This document shows positions 16,227 through 26,295 of a stretch of DNA of 46,621 bases, piece after piece; positions within the stretch are counted from its first letter, which is position 1, and each line of letters starts with the position of its first letter. The stretch lies in the NCBI GenBank assembly GCA_034112085.1, contig JAWUWD010000093.1, positions 1-46,621 of the forward strand, in the 5' to 3' direction. The DNA comes from JAWUWD01 sp034112085 (GTDB lineage: Bacteria > Bacteroidota > Bacteroidia > Cytophagales > Cyclobacteriaceae). The notes below the pieces were generated by a model. That model was not told the origin of the DNA. It made no database searches and worked only from the letters and a program-made list of their open reading frames with translations. The position numbers and the translations under genes are program-made.

Positions 16227-17510
16227 CTAGTCTAGATTGGTGAGCAGCTTGACTCCTACGTTACAGCTAAGACATCTCTTCTTAAGGCAATACTCATTAT
16301 ACAGCTCTATACTCGCTTGCGAGTCAAAAGCTGTCTTTATTGGTTGATCCAGAGATTTCCATTGGCGCGTAATTCGATTATTTTCAGGAGATAGCTGCTG
16401 TAGAAAACTCACTGCTCTATCCAGATATTCTTGTTCTTGATGCATTTTACCATAAGCGGCAAGGACTGAAACTACGGTATTGATTATTATATTTTCGACT
16501 GAAGACTTACCAATTTTTTTGATTTGACTCTTGCCTTCTTTACCAAAATGATAATGCGTATACCAATATTCAGAGGTCGGTTGTACCAACAACTTATTAA
16601 GTTCATCGAAAGAGGTCGTATCTAGTATGGTTGAAAAGACATTTTTTAGATTGACAAGAGTCATTGCCAGTTGAGCCAGCCTCAATGTTGGGAAATTGGC
16701 TGGTCGCAACCGCAAGAATTTCCACTGATGCTGATTCATCTTCAATATCTCTAATTGATACTTTTTGGATAGGAACAAATATTCCTTTCTCAATCCAAGA
16801 TAATAGTTACCACCCTCTTTTTCATCTAAAAATCCAGCCTGACCAAGTAGCAAAGCCTCCACTTGATGGATATTATTGGCATGTTTATGAATGTATTTCA
16901 AAGGCAATGCTTTCGACAACATTTCAAAAGCATCATTATTGATTTTGAATCCAAAATTACGGCAGAGTAACCGATAGGCAACAATCTCCCAATCTCCTTT
17001 CAATTGTTTATGAAGATCAGTTACTTCTTCTGCCTTCCTCTCCAATCGATTCATTAATGCTTTGTCCCACATTGACAGTTTAGTGAGGTGATCGACCTGT
17101 TCAATTTGGTTTTGACAAAGAATATCCTGTGGCTGATTGATCAACTTCTTATATCGATCAATTAATGAGGGCTCCACACGATCTTTAAGTTCTAATACAG
17201 GAATCTTAGATCCGTCTGTTCTAGTGATCTCTTTATCATTCTCCCAAACAACATGCAGTATGACATTGTCATATGCCTTATCAGTATCGTGGTGATGTTG
17301 GAGCCATGCGCTAGATTTCACATGAATCTCAACATTTCCACTCCAAAGTATATCTGCAATCTTAATTCGGGATTGAGAGAAATCAGGACCGGCATTAGTT
17401 TGCAAAAATCCTTGATCAAATATTTCTAAAGATTCACTATCAATAGTACAGAGATCATTTTTATCAAAATATTGGTATTGCCATATAAAATGTAAAAACG
17501 CTTCCTGCAT
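16227..17510 (-). CDS. DUF2851 family protein
   Basis: The 427 residues match what I know of DUF2851, a Bacteroidota family of unknown function. The N-terminal FLHFIWQYQYFDKNDL, GPDFSQSRIKI and VEIHVKSSAWLQHHHD stretches are the recognisable parts. A C-terminal cysteine set KKRCLSCNVG could bind metal or be redox active. The VEIHV...HHHDTDKAYDNVILHVV block resembles a nuclease or cupin-like beta core, but I cannot assign activity. It begins 6 bases after the pyrF stop. Confidence 0.82.
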   Translation of the reverse strand: MQEAFLHFIWQYQYFDKNDLCTIDSESLEIFDQGFLQTNAGPDFSQSRIKIADILWSGNVEIHVKSSAWLQHHHDTDKAYDNVILHVVWENDKEITRTDGSKIPVLELKDRVEPSLIDRYKKLINQPQDILCQNQIEQVDHLTKLSMWDKALMNRLERKAEEVTDLHKQLKGDWEIVAYRLLCRNFGFKINNDAFEMLSKALPLKYIHKHANNIHQVEALLLGQAGFLDEKEGGNYYLGLRKEYLFLSKKYQLEILKMNQHQWKFLRLRPANFPTLRLAQLAMTLVNLKNVFSTILDTTSFDELNKLLVQPTSEYWYTHYHFGKEGKSQIKKIGKSSVENIIINTVVSVLAAYGKMHQEQEYLDRAVSFLQQLSPENNRITRQWKSLDQPIKTAFDSQASIELYNEYCLKKRCLSCNVGVKLLTNLD

Positions 17511-17516
17511 GATGAA

Positions 17517-18335
17517 TTATTTAGGTAAATAGCTGTCCAAGTATTGACTCATTTCCAATTGAAGTGCCTTAGCCGCATCTCCTGCCTTTTTAGCAAAATC
17601 TTCTCCAGAAGAGGCATAGATAACCCCTCTTGAGGAATTGACCAATAGGCCACAGTGATCATTCATACCTGCTTTAGAGACTTCCTCCAAACTTCCCCCT
17701 TGCGCTCCTACTCCAGGCACAAGAAAGAAATGATCTTTCGCCAAGTTTCTTATCTCTGCGATCTTATCAGCACGAGTTGCTCCAACGACATACATCAATT
17801 GCTCGGGTGTCGCCCACTGCTGGCTTTTCAAAATAACCTCTTCATAAAGTGTATGTTCACCTGTGGACAATGTTTGGAAATCTTGGCTCCCACCATTGGA
17901 GGTATGCGCCAATAGAATTACCCATTTATTATCAAAGTCCAAGAATGGTGTCACAGAATCTTTACCCATATAAGGAGCAACAGTTACAGAATCAGCACCC
18001 ATTTTCTCAAAAAAGGCTTTAGCGTATAATCGAGAAGTATTACCTATGTCCCCACGCTTCGCGTCAGCTATGGTGAAAATGTCTTTCGGGATATAATCGA
18101 TGGTCTTTTGTAGACTTTCCCACCCACTACTACCCAGAGCTTCATAAAAAGCGATATTTGGCTTATAAGCCACGCAATATTCACTGGTAGCATCAATGAT
18201 CTGTTTATTGAATTCAAAGATAGGATCATCTAAATTCAATAAGTGCTTGGGAATTTTGTCGATATCAGTATCCAGTCCTACGCAGAGGTATGATTTTTTT
18301 CGTTTGATTTGATCAAATAAAGCTGCTCTGGTCAT
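17517..18335 (-). CDS. pyrF: Orotidine 5'-phosphate decarboxylase (long form)
   Basis: This 272-residue enzyme makes UMP from OMP, the last step of pyrimidine synthesis. The catalytic K-D array is in FTIADAKRGDIGNTS; YLCVGLDTDIDKIP near the N-terminus and the phosphate-binding PGVGAQGG and NSSRGVIYAS near the C-terminus complete the barrel. The length of about 270 is that of the group 2 (mycobacterial/Bacteroidota) form, which is longer than E. coli PyrF. It is first in a run with DUF2851 and the membrane protein. The pyrimidine enzyme pyrD is 8 kb away. Confidence 0.96.
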   Translation of the reverse strand: MTRAALFDQIKRKKSYLCVGLDTDIDKIPKHLLNLDDPIFEFNKQIIDATSEYCVAYKPNIAFYEALGSSGWESLQKTIDYIPKDIFTIADAKRGDIGNTSRLYAKAFFEKMGADSVTVAPYMGKDSVTPFLDFDNKWVILLAHTSNGGSQDFQTLSTGEHTLYEEVILKSQQWATPEQLMYVVGATRADKIAEIRNLAKDHFFLVPGVGAQGGSLEEVSKAGMNDHCGLLVNSSRGVIYASSGEDFAKKAGDAAKALQLEMSQYLDSYLPK

Positions 18336-18394
18336 AAAACCTTTTTAGTGGAAAATTAAGACTGTACTGATTATACTTCATCAGCGTAAAACAA

Positions 18395-18430
18395 AAATAC
18401 CCCAAGGGTTTTGAAAACCTTGGGGTATTT
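18395..18430 (-). terminator. Rho-independent terminator of the lolA-like gene
   Basis: AAATACCCCAAGG (18395-18407) and CCTTGGGGTATTT (18418-18430) form a perfect 13-bp stem. On the minus strand it lies 16 bases after the stop of the LolA-like gene and ends in a T-run, so it ends the ftsK-lolA unit before pyrF. Confidence 0.9.
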
Positions 18431-18446
18431 GTGAATATTTATCATC

Positions 18447-19094
18447 TTATCTCAAATCAACAATCTCAACTCCAGGATATTTACTCTTATCAAATTTAAA
18501 TATCGCGTCAGCTACTGCAGCTTTATCATCGAAGTCACTAATAGTATAGATATACTTGTTACCTTGTTTTTCGAACATGGTCCATTTGAGCAATGTTCTG
18601 TCTTTTGAACTAATAACCATTTTTATCTTGAAAAATTGAGCATTAACAGCGTCTTCTGGAATCAGATCTATGACATCACAATCAAACCCTTGTTCTTTAG
18701 AGTTTTCCAACCAAATGTATTTATAGCCATTCTTGTACTCATCAAATATTGATGATGGTGTTATCTCGTCATCATCTGGCGCGTAGGTATCAATATTGAC
18801 TTCATTTACATCAGGTAAATAAGTCCAAACTGTTGTGCCATCATTGATCACTTCTTGCTCCTCAGTCTTCAGCATATATTGATCGCTTTTTACTGTTATT
18901 TGTCCTTCAAACACTTCATTAAGTCCTTCAGTCTCATTGACCAACGCGGTCGAGAACTTCGCAACATAAGAAGGTGTCATTTTATATCGAGCGCTCATCG
19001 CATCCAAAATAGTTTTTGCTTTTTGGTCATATTGAGCTTGAGCAGTCATCGCTGCGATCATCAACACCACCAACATCATCGTAATTCTTTTCAT
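18447..19094 (-). CDS. Outer-membrane lipoprotein carrier, LolA-like
   Basis: This 215-residue exported protein starts with signal peptide MKRITMMLVVLMIAAMTAQA. The mature part has the open beta-barrel pattern of LolA/LolB proteins: KTILDAMSARYK, FEGQITVKSDQYMLKTEE, NDGTTVWTYLPDVNEV and LKWTMFEKQGNKY. LolA chaperones lipoproteins across the periplasm from LolCDE. Identity to E. coli LolA is low, as is usual in Bacteroidota, so I call it LolA-like. It lies 20 bases after ftsK on the same transcript; ftsK followed by lolA is also seen in enterobacteria. Confidence 0.88.
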   Translation of the reverse strand: MKRITMMLVVLMIAAMTAQAQYDQKAKTILDAMSARYKMTPSYVAKFSTALVNETEGLNEVFEGQITVKSDQYMLKTEEQEVINDGTTVWTYLPDVNEVNIDTYAPDDDEITPSSIFDEYKNGYKYIWLENSKEQGFDCDVIDLIPEDAVNAQFFKIKMVISSKDRTLLKWTMFEKQGNKYIYTISDFDDKAAVADAIFKFDKSKYPGVEIVDLR

Positions 19095-19114
19095 ATTCCT
19101 AATATAACACTTTG

Positions 19115-21610
19115 TTAATTATTCAACTCATTCAATAATTGTTCCAAACTATAGTCGTCTGGAATCAACACATCACGAGCCTTGCTTCCTCCAAATGGCC
19201 CAACTATTCCAGCGGCCTCTAGCTGATCAATAATACGCCCTGCTCTGTTATAACCTAGTTTAAGCTTGCGTTGTATAAGTGAAGTACTGCCTTGCTGATG
19301 CATCACTATCAATCGTGCTGCCTCTTCGAACATGGCATCTCTATCACTCAAGTCTACATCGGACTTACTGCCACTTTCTTCATCACCGACAAACTCTGGC
19401 AACATATAGGCAGTCTCATAGCCTCTCTGCTCTCCAATAAAGTCACATATATTTTCCACTTCTGGAGTGTCAACAAATGCACATTGCAATCTAATAATCT
19501 CCGACCCTTGTGAGAATAGCATATCCCCCATACCTACTAACTGGTCAGCTCCACCTGAATCAAGGATAGTTCTAGAATCAATCTTAGAGGTCACTCTAAA
19601 AGAAAGTCTTGCAGGGAAGTTTGCTTTGATCGTACCGGTAATCACATTGACTGAAGGTCGCTGCGTTGCCACTACTAAGTGAATCCCAATCGCTCTCGCT
19701 AATTGTGCCAATCGTGCAATTGGTGTTTCTACTTCTTTTCCAGCAGTCATCATCAAATCTGCTAACTCGTCAATTACCAATACGATGAATGGCATAAATC
19801 GATGGCCTTTTTCAGGATTCAATCTTCTGCTAACAAATTTTTGATTGTATTCTTTTAGATTTCTAGCGCCAGCATCTTTAAGTAAATCATACCTCGTATC
19901 CATCTCGATACAAAGAGAGTTGAGTGTATTGACTACCTTCTTAGTATCTGTGATAATCGCCTCCTCCCCATCAGGAAGCATTGCCAAGAAGTGTCTTTCG
20001 ATTTTATTAAATAACGAAAGCTCCACTTTCTTAGGATCGACTAATACAAATTTCAACTGTGAAGGATGCTTTTTGTATAGCAGTGACGTCAATAATACAT
20101 TGATCCCCACAGATTTACCTTGACCAGTTGCTCCTGCCATTAACAAGTGCGGCATTTTGGCCAAATCTATGATGAATATTTCGTTGGAAATGGTCTTCCC
20201 CAACACTACTGGTAAGTCCATATTACTCTTCATGAACTTGTCTGTGCTTAGTACAGACTTCATCCCAACCATTTCTCTATTCTTGTTAGGCACTTCAATC
20301 CCTATTGTTCCTTTCCCTGGAATCGGGGCAATAATTCTAATACCTAATGCTGCCAAGCTCAACGCAATATCATCTTCCAAGTTTTTGATCTTAGATATCT
20401 TGATTCCTGCTTCAGGTACGATTTCGTAAAGAGTAACCGTTGGGCCAATAGTCGCTTTGATACTCGAAATCCCTATTTTGAAATTATGAAGGGTATTAAT
20501 AATTTTATCCTTATTTTCTTCGAGTTCTTCCTTAGACACTTGAACATTACCAGTCTCATATATATTCAGTAAGTCAATGCTCGGATATTGATAAGTTCCT
20601 AAGTCTAGCGTAGGATCATAATTTTCTTGATTCTCAACTTTTTCCACATCCGAAACCACTTCATCGACTGTGAAATCTGGTTCAGGCTCCTCTTCTACAA
20701 CAGGTTCTGGAATCTCAACATCAAGCTCTAAGTCGGGTGTTTTTTCTTTTGGCTTTTTAGCTACAGGTGTTAGTATTTGTCCAACTTCTTTAGTCTGTTC
20801 TTCCTCCGGTTCCTCTACAACTTCCTCATTAGTGGTAACTGTCCAACTATCCAACTCATTCCCCACTTCTTCTTTCTCATCATCTAATTCCTCTTCTTCA
20901 AATAGTTCATCATTCTCTTCTTCCAATTCTTCTGGGATTAACCCCTCTGAATTTGCTTTCGCATCTTCATCATCCTTATTAAAACCAAAAAGGGTAGTAA
21001 CATTGAAGAAGTAAACAATAAATGCAAGTAATGAGAATATCAATAAAAGAAACGTTCCCCACCCAATGAGGCTGTCAAATAACCTTGCTAAATAATATCC
21101 AAGTCCACCACCTAGGAATGACCACTCAGTCGGTCCTTCTTTATGAAAAATAATGTAGCCAAATAGTAAGCTCAACCAAAGCACAAAGAATAGAACAAAG
21201 CCAAATGCAGCACCTGTAGGAATCAGTGCTTTTTGGAATACTACTCGATAACCCAGTACAAAAAGAAATGGTGGTATGAGAAATGAGCCCAAACCAAACC
21301 ATTGGAAAATAAAATAATGAGAGATCATTGCACCATATGCCCCCAACCAATTATCAGCTTCCAAGCCAGACTGTATCCATCCGGTTTGATTAATTGCCTC
21401 AACTACACTTTGATCTGACTTACCTGTAAATAAGTACGAAAGAAATGCTGTCAAAAAATAAATGGAAAGTAGGATTAGAAAAAAGCCAGAGACTAACTGA
21501 AATCGTTTGTCTTGAACGAATTCAAACTTTAAAGAGAATTTTTTCTTCTCTTTTTGCTCTTCTTTTTTATTGGATGTCTTAAATGTGTTTTTATAGGTAT
21601 TCTCTGCCAT
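19115..21610 (-). CDS. ftsK: DNA translocase FtsK/SpoIIIE
   Basis: This 831-residue protein couples chromosome segregation to division at the septum. The N-terminus (about 35-210) has four membrane segments starting RFQLVSGFFLILLSIYF. Residues about 215-335 are a very acidic linker (Glu/Asp-rich). The motor domain has Walker A GATGQGKSVGINVLL near residue 497, Walker B FIVLVIDELADLMM and VVATQRPSVNVITG. The winged-helix gamma domain near 755-831 (GSTSLIQRKLKLGYNRAGRI) reads KOPS-like sites. The alpha-domain lead-in GPTVTLYEI is intact. Length is normal for the phylum, with the linker short compared with E. coli. Confidence 0.96.
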   Translation of the reverse strand: MAENTYKNTFKTSNKKEEQKEKKKFSLKFEFVQDKRFQLVSGFFLILLSIYFLTAFLSYLFTGKSDQSVVEAINQTGWIQSGLEADNWLGAYGAMISHYFIFQWFGLGSFLIPPFLFVLGYRVVFQKALIPTGAAFGFVLFFVLWLSLLFGYIIFHKEGPTEWSFLGGGLGYYLARLFDSLIGWGTFLLLIFSLLAFIVYFFNVTTLFGFNKDDEDAKANSEGLIPEELEEENDELFEEEELDDEKEEVGNELDSWTVTTNEEVVEEPEEEQTKEVGQILTPVAKKPKEKTPDLELDVEIPEPVVEEEPEPDFTVDEVVSDVEKVENQENYDPTLDLGTYQYPSIDLLNIYETGNVQVSKEELEENKDKIINTLHNFKIGISSIKATIGPTVTLYEIVPEAGIKISKIKNLEDDIALSLAALGIRIIAPIPGKGTIGIEVPNKNREMVGMKSVLSTDKFMKSNMDLPVVLGKTISNEIFIIDLAKMPHLLMAGATGQGKSVGINVLLTSLLYKKHPSQLKFVLVDPKKVELSLFNKIERHFLAMLPDGEEAIITDTKKVVNTLNSLCIEMDTRYDLLKDAGARNLKEYNQKFVSRRLNPEKGHRFMPFIVLVIDELADLMMTAGKEVETPIARLAQLARAIGIHLVVATQRPSVNVITGTIKANFPARLSFRVTSKIDSRTILDSGGADQLVGMGDMLFSQGSEIIRLQCAFVDTPEVENICDFIGEQRGYETAYMLPEFVGDEESGSKSDVDLSDRDAMFEEAARLIVMHQQGSTSLIQRKLKLGYNRAGRIIDQLEAAGIVGPFGGSKARDVLIPDDYSLEQLLNELNN

Positions 21611-21679
21611 CTAGGGTGTATAAGAAAGCAAAACTATGAAATATATATTAAAACGAAAGAGACCAATTCGATATTCCAC

Positions 21680-24600
21680 CTATAACTTGATAAACCTTGA
21701 ACTTAACACTTTTGAATTTTTACGAATAGTGACAACATATGACCCAGATTGTAATCTTGATGCATCAATACCTACCACATTAATGCCTGTTTTACAATTA
21801 TATTCCATATGAATATTTACCCGTCCATTTTGATCTATCACATTTATCTCAGCCATTCCACGATCTTCACTACTGAGATAGATGTTTGCAAAATCGTTGA
21901 CTGGATTCGGGTAAATTGACTGTATTTTAAAATCGGTTTTTGTTTGTACCACACTGATCATTTTAGAATATTCAAAAGTCGCATCTAAATCAATCATCTT
22001 AAGTCGATAGTAGTATCTCCCATAGGAAAGGTTTTGATCTAAAAAAGAATAGTCTACCAAAGTAAAACTATCCCCTTGTGCTTTTTCTTCTCCAATCCGC
22101 CTGAAATTCTTTCCATCAACAGAGCGCTCAATAAAAATTTTATCTGTGTTTCTCTCTGATGCCGAAATCCATTCTAATAGAATGTCATTGGACAGATTGC
22201 GTCCTTCAAAAGAGAGTAATTCGATAGGCAATACCATCGACATTCCTGGGTCACCAATCGCGAACCCCGAAAAGCCTGTACTAAAGCTGCCGTCCACATA
22301 AATATCATCTCCCAAAGTACCTATAGCATTTCCCGAGGCAAGATAATTGGTAGTGCCATTTGCCTCTGGGTCTAACGGATTAATATTGGACATGCTCCCT
22401 CCTGATTTAGCAATTGTCATAACAGATCTATTTTTACCAGATATTGTCTCCCATCCTGCTATTTCCGTTTCCGTGAAATAAAACCTTACATTATATGCTC
22501 CAGAAACATTATTATTGGCCGGAGTGATCAAATAAGTTTTGTCAGCGACTGATTTATCAGCTCCAGCATTCCAAAGCTCTTGTCCCGAATTACCAGCACG
22601 ATCAACAGCAATAGTAGTACACCCGTAGTCATGTGATGATGTATTTTCTATTCTTGCTATCAAATCTCCAGTAGCATCGTCATAATAATACACTGTCTGA
22701 TTTGGTCCGAGGTATTGTTCATTAGTTCCTAATGCTGTTGCTGTGGTATAATTTGCGCTCCCTGATGTCACTACTATATTGTCTATTGTAAAAGGTGGAT
22801 TACTCCCCGTATTATTATTATTGTCCCATTTCCAACCAAGATAAAACTGCTGTCCATCAAGAGCACTTGGCAAGGTCACTGTTCTTTGTGTCGAACTTGT
22901 CACGCCTACATAAGGAGAAGTACTACTCCCGTCAAAACTTAAGAAGCCACTTACTCCTCCCGCATCAGTAGTATACATTAGACTACCATAATCTAAACCA
23001 CTTTGCCCGTTTGCTTTAAAGTCAAATGACAATTGCATATTGCTCTCTCCAGTGCCATCTATAAGTGATGTTCTTATCAAAATCTCTGATGCACTATTCT
23101 GATCATAGTTCAATGACGAGCCATCATCTGAAACATATGCACTATTACTACCTGACATCCCTCCATTTGTACCCACCACCCACGCACTTGCACTTGCTGA
23201 GAATTGACCTATTAACCAATCTGTTGGTGTTACAGCTCCCCCTTCAAAATCTTCACTGAATAATACTATTGACCCAGATGGTGTTTCATCATTGTCATTA
23301 ATAGTGTAAGTGAATGTTTGATTACTACTACCCGCTTGAGCATCTGTAGTTCCTGAGATAATATAGGTAAACACAATATTTTCATCACTCTCAATTATTT
23401 CATCATCATATACCCTGACTTGGAAAGACTGATCCGAATTATCTCCATCAGGAAAAGTTAAGGATGTACTCTTAGATGAGAAATCAGAATTAGTAGTGAA
23501 CTCAAAATCATAGTCATCAGTTGCTGTTCCACTGGATGATAATGTGACAATGGCATCTCCAGTTGGGCCATTTTCAATAGTCATGTTAATGGTATAGTCA
23601 GTATAATCGAGGCAACCACTTGTTAAAGTTGTACTTTCTGCTGCTTGTGATGTTGCCACCTCAAATGAAATATCTGGAGTACTTACACTTGGAGCTGTAT
23701 AGCTATAAACTCCATTTCCGTGTGTACCAACTACTACAGTACCGTCAACTTCTCTAACCGCAACCATGGCTACAACTACATTACCAATATTACCATCTCC
23801 TTCTTGTTCCCATACTGTTGAAGTTCCGTTGAGCGTACTTGTAGAATAAAGCCCTGTACTTGTCCCAACAAAAAAACCAGGTAAACTAGCATGATTGGTT
23901 ACAGCAGCCCACCTCACAGATGGACCATCACCACTACCATCAGTATTTTCTTCCAAATTACCACTTACATCTGTCCATGAAGTTCCTCCATCGGTTGTAT
24001 AAAAAACACTTTGTATACTATAATTTGAAAATGTTACCATCACATTATCTGAATCATCTGGATCTACTGAAATACTGCTCACATAAGCACCACTTGGAAG
24101 CCCTTTACTTGTGTAAATTTCTGTAGAAGTGGGACTTGTAGCCTGAGCATTTGTCAATTTATAGATTTGACCATCATCGGTGCCATAATAAAGGACATCA
24201 GCACTACTATTATCAGAAACATCTAATGCACTAATTGTACTACCATTACCAACATCAGATCCCGTTAATTGACTCCAACCACTATCATTCGTCCCATTAA
24301 AATTCCACCCTGTTTCAATCGATGAGACGGTATTGTGTCGCCAAATATATCTTCCGGCAGGATAGTACATGATATCTTCATCATTCTTGTCTAGCATGAA
24401 AGGATTGACGAACAATTGACCTGTGGCACTTGATGGATGTACATGATCTGCGTTTGTTGGGCTTTCTGGATCACTACCCTCTACTCTAGCAACTGATCCA
24501 TTCTGTGTTCCAGCATATCTAATATTTTGTCCAGAAACTATAGCTACAAAAGTGCCATCTCCACCTCCTGCTTCCTCTCCCCAAGTATCTGTTTCAACAG

Positions 24601-26200
24601 CAGTTGTTGTAGACCATTTTCCATTATCTTGAAGTCCCACAATAATACGATTATCGCCTGCGGTGAACCGGTCAATTCCTACTGAATAAGCTTGTGTTGT
24701 GAAATATCCATTATTCAATGATGTATATTCTACTGGTTCATGTCCTGATACATTTCTAAGGTTATTAGTGGATAGCTGTACTCCTCCATCATTTCCGACA
24801 AGCATTTCATCAGGACTTCCCGGTATAAAGGCAATACTGTGCATATCAGGATGACTGTTGGTATAAGTACTTACATTGTTGTTGGTAGAATATCCACCTA
24901 TCCATCGTATATTATCAATTGCAGTAGCACTACTAGATGGAGATGTAGCAAACCCGTCAATAGATCTATATAAATTCGTTCCTGCTATAAAAACAACATC
25001 TTCATCATCTGGCTTCACTTTCAATAATAAATCGTAAGCACCTTGAGAATCAAAATCTCCAACACTGCCTCCATACGCTGGAATGTTACTTGTACGTTCT
25101 ACCCATGTTCCTCCTGCTCCCGATCCATCTCCAGAAACATAAGTGTATTTGAAAAGAAAATGTGCCCCTGAAGAAGAATTATATCCCAAGAAATACAAAA
25201 TATTCTCGTTAGAAGCTGCAATATCGAAGACTACACGTGAATAGTCTGTAGGAAAAGACGGGGTAACATCTACCCAAGTAGTGCCATCAGTAGATCTAAA
25301 AACACCTTGTTGATCTCCATCGCTACCCATCGTAACATATAACACGCCTGTAGAACTAATTACCAAATCCGTATATGCTGAATAACTAGACCCTGTATTA
25401 CTATTCAAAACAATATTAAAACTCACACCTCCATCAGTACTTCGATGTATCACTCCATATGTAGCTACATATACATTACCATTGGTCGGATCTACTTTCA
25501 CATTCCAGCAAAAGTCAAAAAAGCTTTCAAAGCTCTGTGGTACATCAGTTGAGGTGGAAGCTAGGACTGTCCAGCTCACCCCGTCATCTGTAGATTTATA
25601 AACACCATCTCCTCGGTAACTTGCTCCACCATTTCCACTAGCTGAATTCCCAAGGAGTTCACCTGTAGTATAATACCAGGTGTTAGCATTGACAGGATCT
25701 TCTGATATGGCCGTTATACTTTGTAAATCGGAAACTCCCGTAGATTTCGTCCAAGATACTCCCGAGTCTGTCGATCTCCAGAGCCCTCCCGAGACTCCTC
25801 CAGCCAGTATAATGCTCGAATTAGTTGATTTAACAGCAAGGGCTCGAGTTCTCCCTCCAACATTATAGGGCCCCCTCCTATCCCATGCAGAAGCAGCTTT
25901 TGCATTCTCTCCTTTTGCACTTCTGGAAGGCAGTTTCGATGCAAATATCAATTCCTTTTGATGAATTTCTTTTGGAATAACTCCTGTTGAAGGGTCTATC
26001 AACATCCTTTGTTCATAATCGAATCGTGCATTAGCATCATCCTTATTTCTAAAGGCATATGGAGCATTGCTGTACGCTTCGGATTGTCCTTCTTCTGTGA
26101 AGTAAACTGGCTTATTGTAATTATTGTATATTAATAAGCTTACTACTACAAGACATGCAATTACAGCAATCGAAGACGTTAAATGATATTTAGCTCTCAT
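21680..26200 (-). CDS. Giant T9SS-exported beta-propeller-like protein with Calx-beta domain
   Basis: The protein has 1506 residues. An N-terminal hydrophobic stretch (VIACLVVVSLLIYNN) serves as signal or anchor. Residues about 105-840 carry BNR/VPS10-like repeats of the S-D-G-x-SW type (RSTDSGVSWTKS, KSTDDGVSWTV, YTTDGGTSWTD), as in sortilin-like beta-propellers. Residues about 845-973 are a Calx-beta-like unit ending TYTINDNDE. A carbohydrate-binding/MAM-like stretch follows (VLFSEDFEGG near 980). The C-terminus (about 1425-1506) is a type IX secretion sorting domain: SIYPNPVNDFANIYL, then SGSYVVTIRKNSKVLSSRF. Such proteins go through the outer membrane and are anchored or released. No catalytic motif was identified; sialidase-like activity is not implied by BNR repeats alone. 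Confidence 0.9.
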   Translation of the reverse strand: MRAKYHLTSSIAVIACLVVVSLLIYNNYNKPVYFTEEGQSEAYSNAPYAFRNKDDANARFDYEQRMLIDPSTGVIPKEIHQKELIFASKLPSRSAKGENAKAASAWDRRGPYNVGGRTRALAVKSTNSSIILAGGVSGGLWRSTDSGVSWTKSTGVSDLQSITAISEDPVNANTWYYTTGELLGNSASGNGGASYRGDGVYKSTDDGVSWTVLASTSTDVPQSFESFFDFCWNVKVDPTNGNVYVATYGVIHRSTDGGVSFNIVLNSNTGSSYSAYTDLVISSTGVLYVTMGSDGDQQGVFRSTDGTTWVDVTPSFPTDYSRVVFDIAASNENILYFLGYNSSSGAHFLFKYTYVSGDGSGAGGTWVERTSNIPAYGGSVGDFDSQGAYDLLLKVKPDDEDVVFIAGTNLYRSIDGFATSPSSSATAIDNIRWIGGYSTNNNVSTYTNSHPDMHSIAFIPGSPDEMLVGNDGGVQLSTNNLRNVSGHEPVEYTSLNNGYFTTQAYSVGIDRFTAGDNRIIVGLQDNGKWSTTTAVETDTWGEEAGGGDGTFVAIVSGQNIRYAGTQNGSVARVEGSDPESPTNADHVHPSSATGQLFVNPFMLDKNDEDIMYYPAGRYIWRHNTVSSIETGWNFNGTNDSGWSQLTGSDVGNGSTISALDVSDNSSADVLYYGTDDGQIYKLTNAQATSPTSTEIYTSKGLPSGAYVSSISVDPDDSDNVMVTFSNYSIQSVFYTTDGGTSWTDVSGNLEENTDGSGDGPSVRWAAVTNHASLPGFFVGTSTGLYSTSTLNGTSTVWEQEGDGNIGNVVVAMVAVREVDGTVVVGTHGNGVYSYTAPSVSTPDISFEVATSQAAESTTLTSGCLDYTDYTINMTIENGPTGDAIVTLSSSGTATDDYDFEFTTNSDFSSKSTSLTFPDGDNSDQSFQVRVYDDEIIESDENIVFTYIISGTTDAQAGSSNQTFTYTINDNDETPSGSIVLFSEDFEGGAVTPTDWLIGQFSASASAWVVGTNGGMSGSNSAYVSDDGSSLNYDQNSASEILIRTSLIDGTGESNMQLSFDFKANGQSGLDYGSLMYTTDAGGVSGFLSFDGSSTSPYVGVTSSTQRTVTLPSALDGQQFYLGWKWDNNNNTGSNPPFTIDNIVVTSGSANYTTATALGTNEQYLGPNQTVYYYDDATGDLIARIENTSSHDYGCTTIAVDRAGNSGQELWNAGADKSVADKTYLITPANNNVSGAYNVRFYFTETEIAGWETISGKNRSVMTIAKSGGSMSNINPLDPEANGTTNYLASGNAIGTLGDDIYVDGSFSTGFSGFAIGDPGMSMVLPIELLSFEGRNLSNDILLEWISASERNTDKIFIERSVDGKNFRRIGEEKAQGDSFTLVDYSFLDQNLSYGRYYYRLKMIDLDATFEYSKMISVVQTKTDFKIQSIYPNPVNDFANIYLSSEDRGMAEINVIDQNGRVNIHMEYNCKTGINVVGIDASRLQSGSYVVTIRKNSKVLSSRFIKL

Positions 26201-26295
26201 TTTAAAGTTTTGGACTTGTAAGATATCCCCATCCTTTAATTATTAAAAACTCATGTAACTTAATAAAGGAAAATGAGTCGAATGAGAATTGCATA

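Noticed and set aside
20670..21014. Ser-rich 114-residue plus-strand reading frame opposite ftsK
   Set aside because: It is the complement of the Glu/Asp-rich linker of FtsK; low-complexity shadow with no independent signal.
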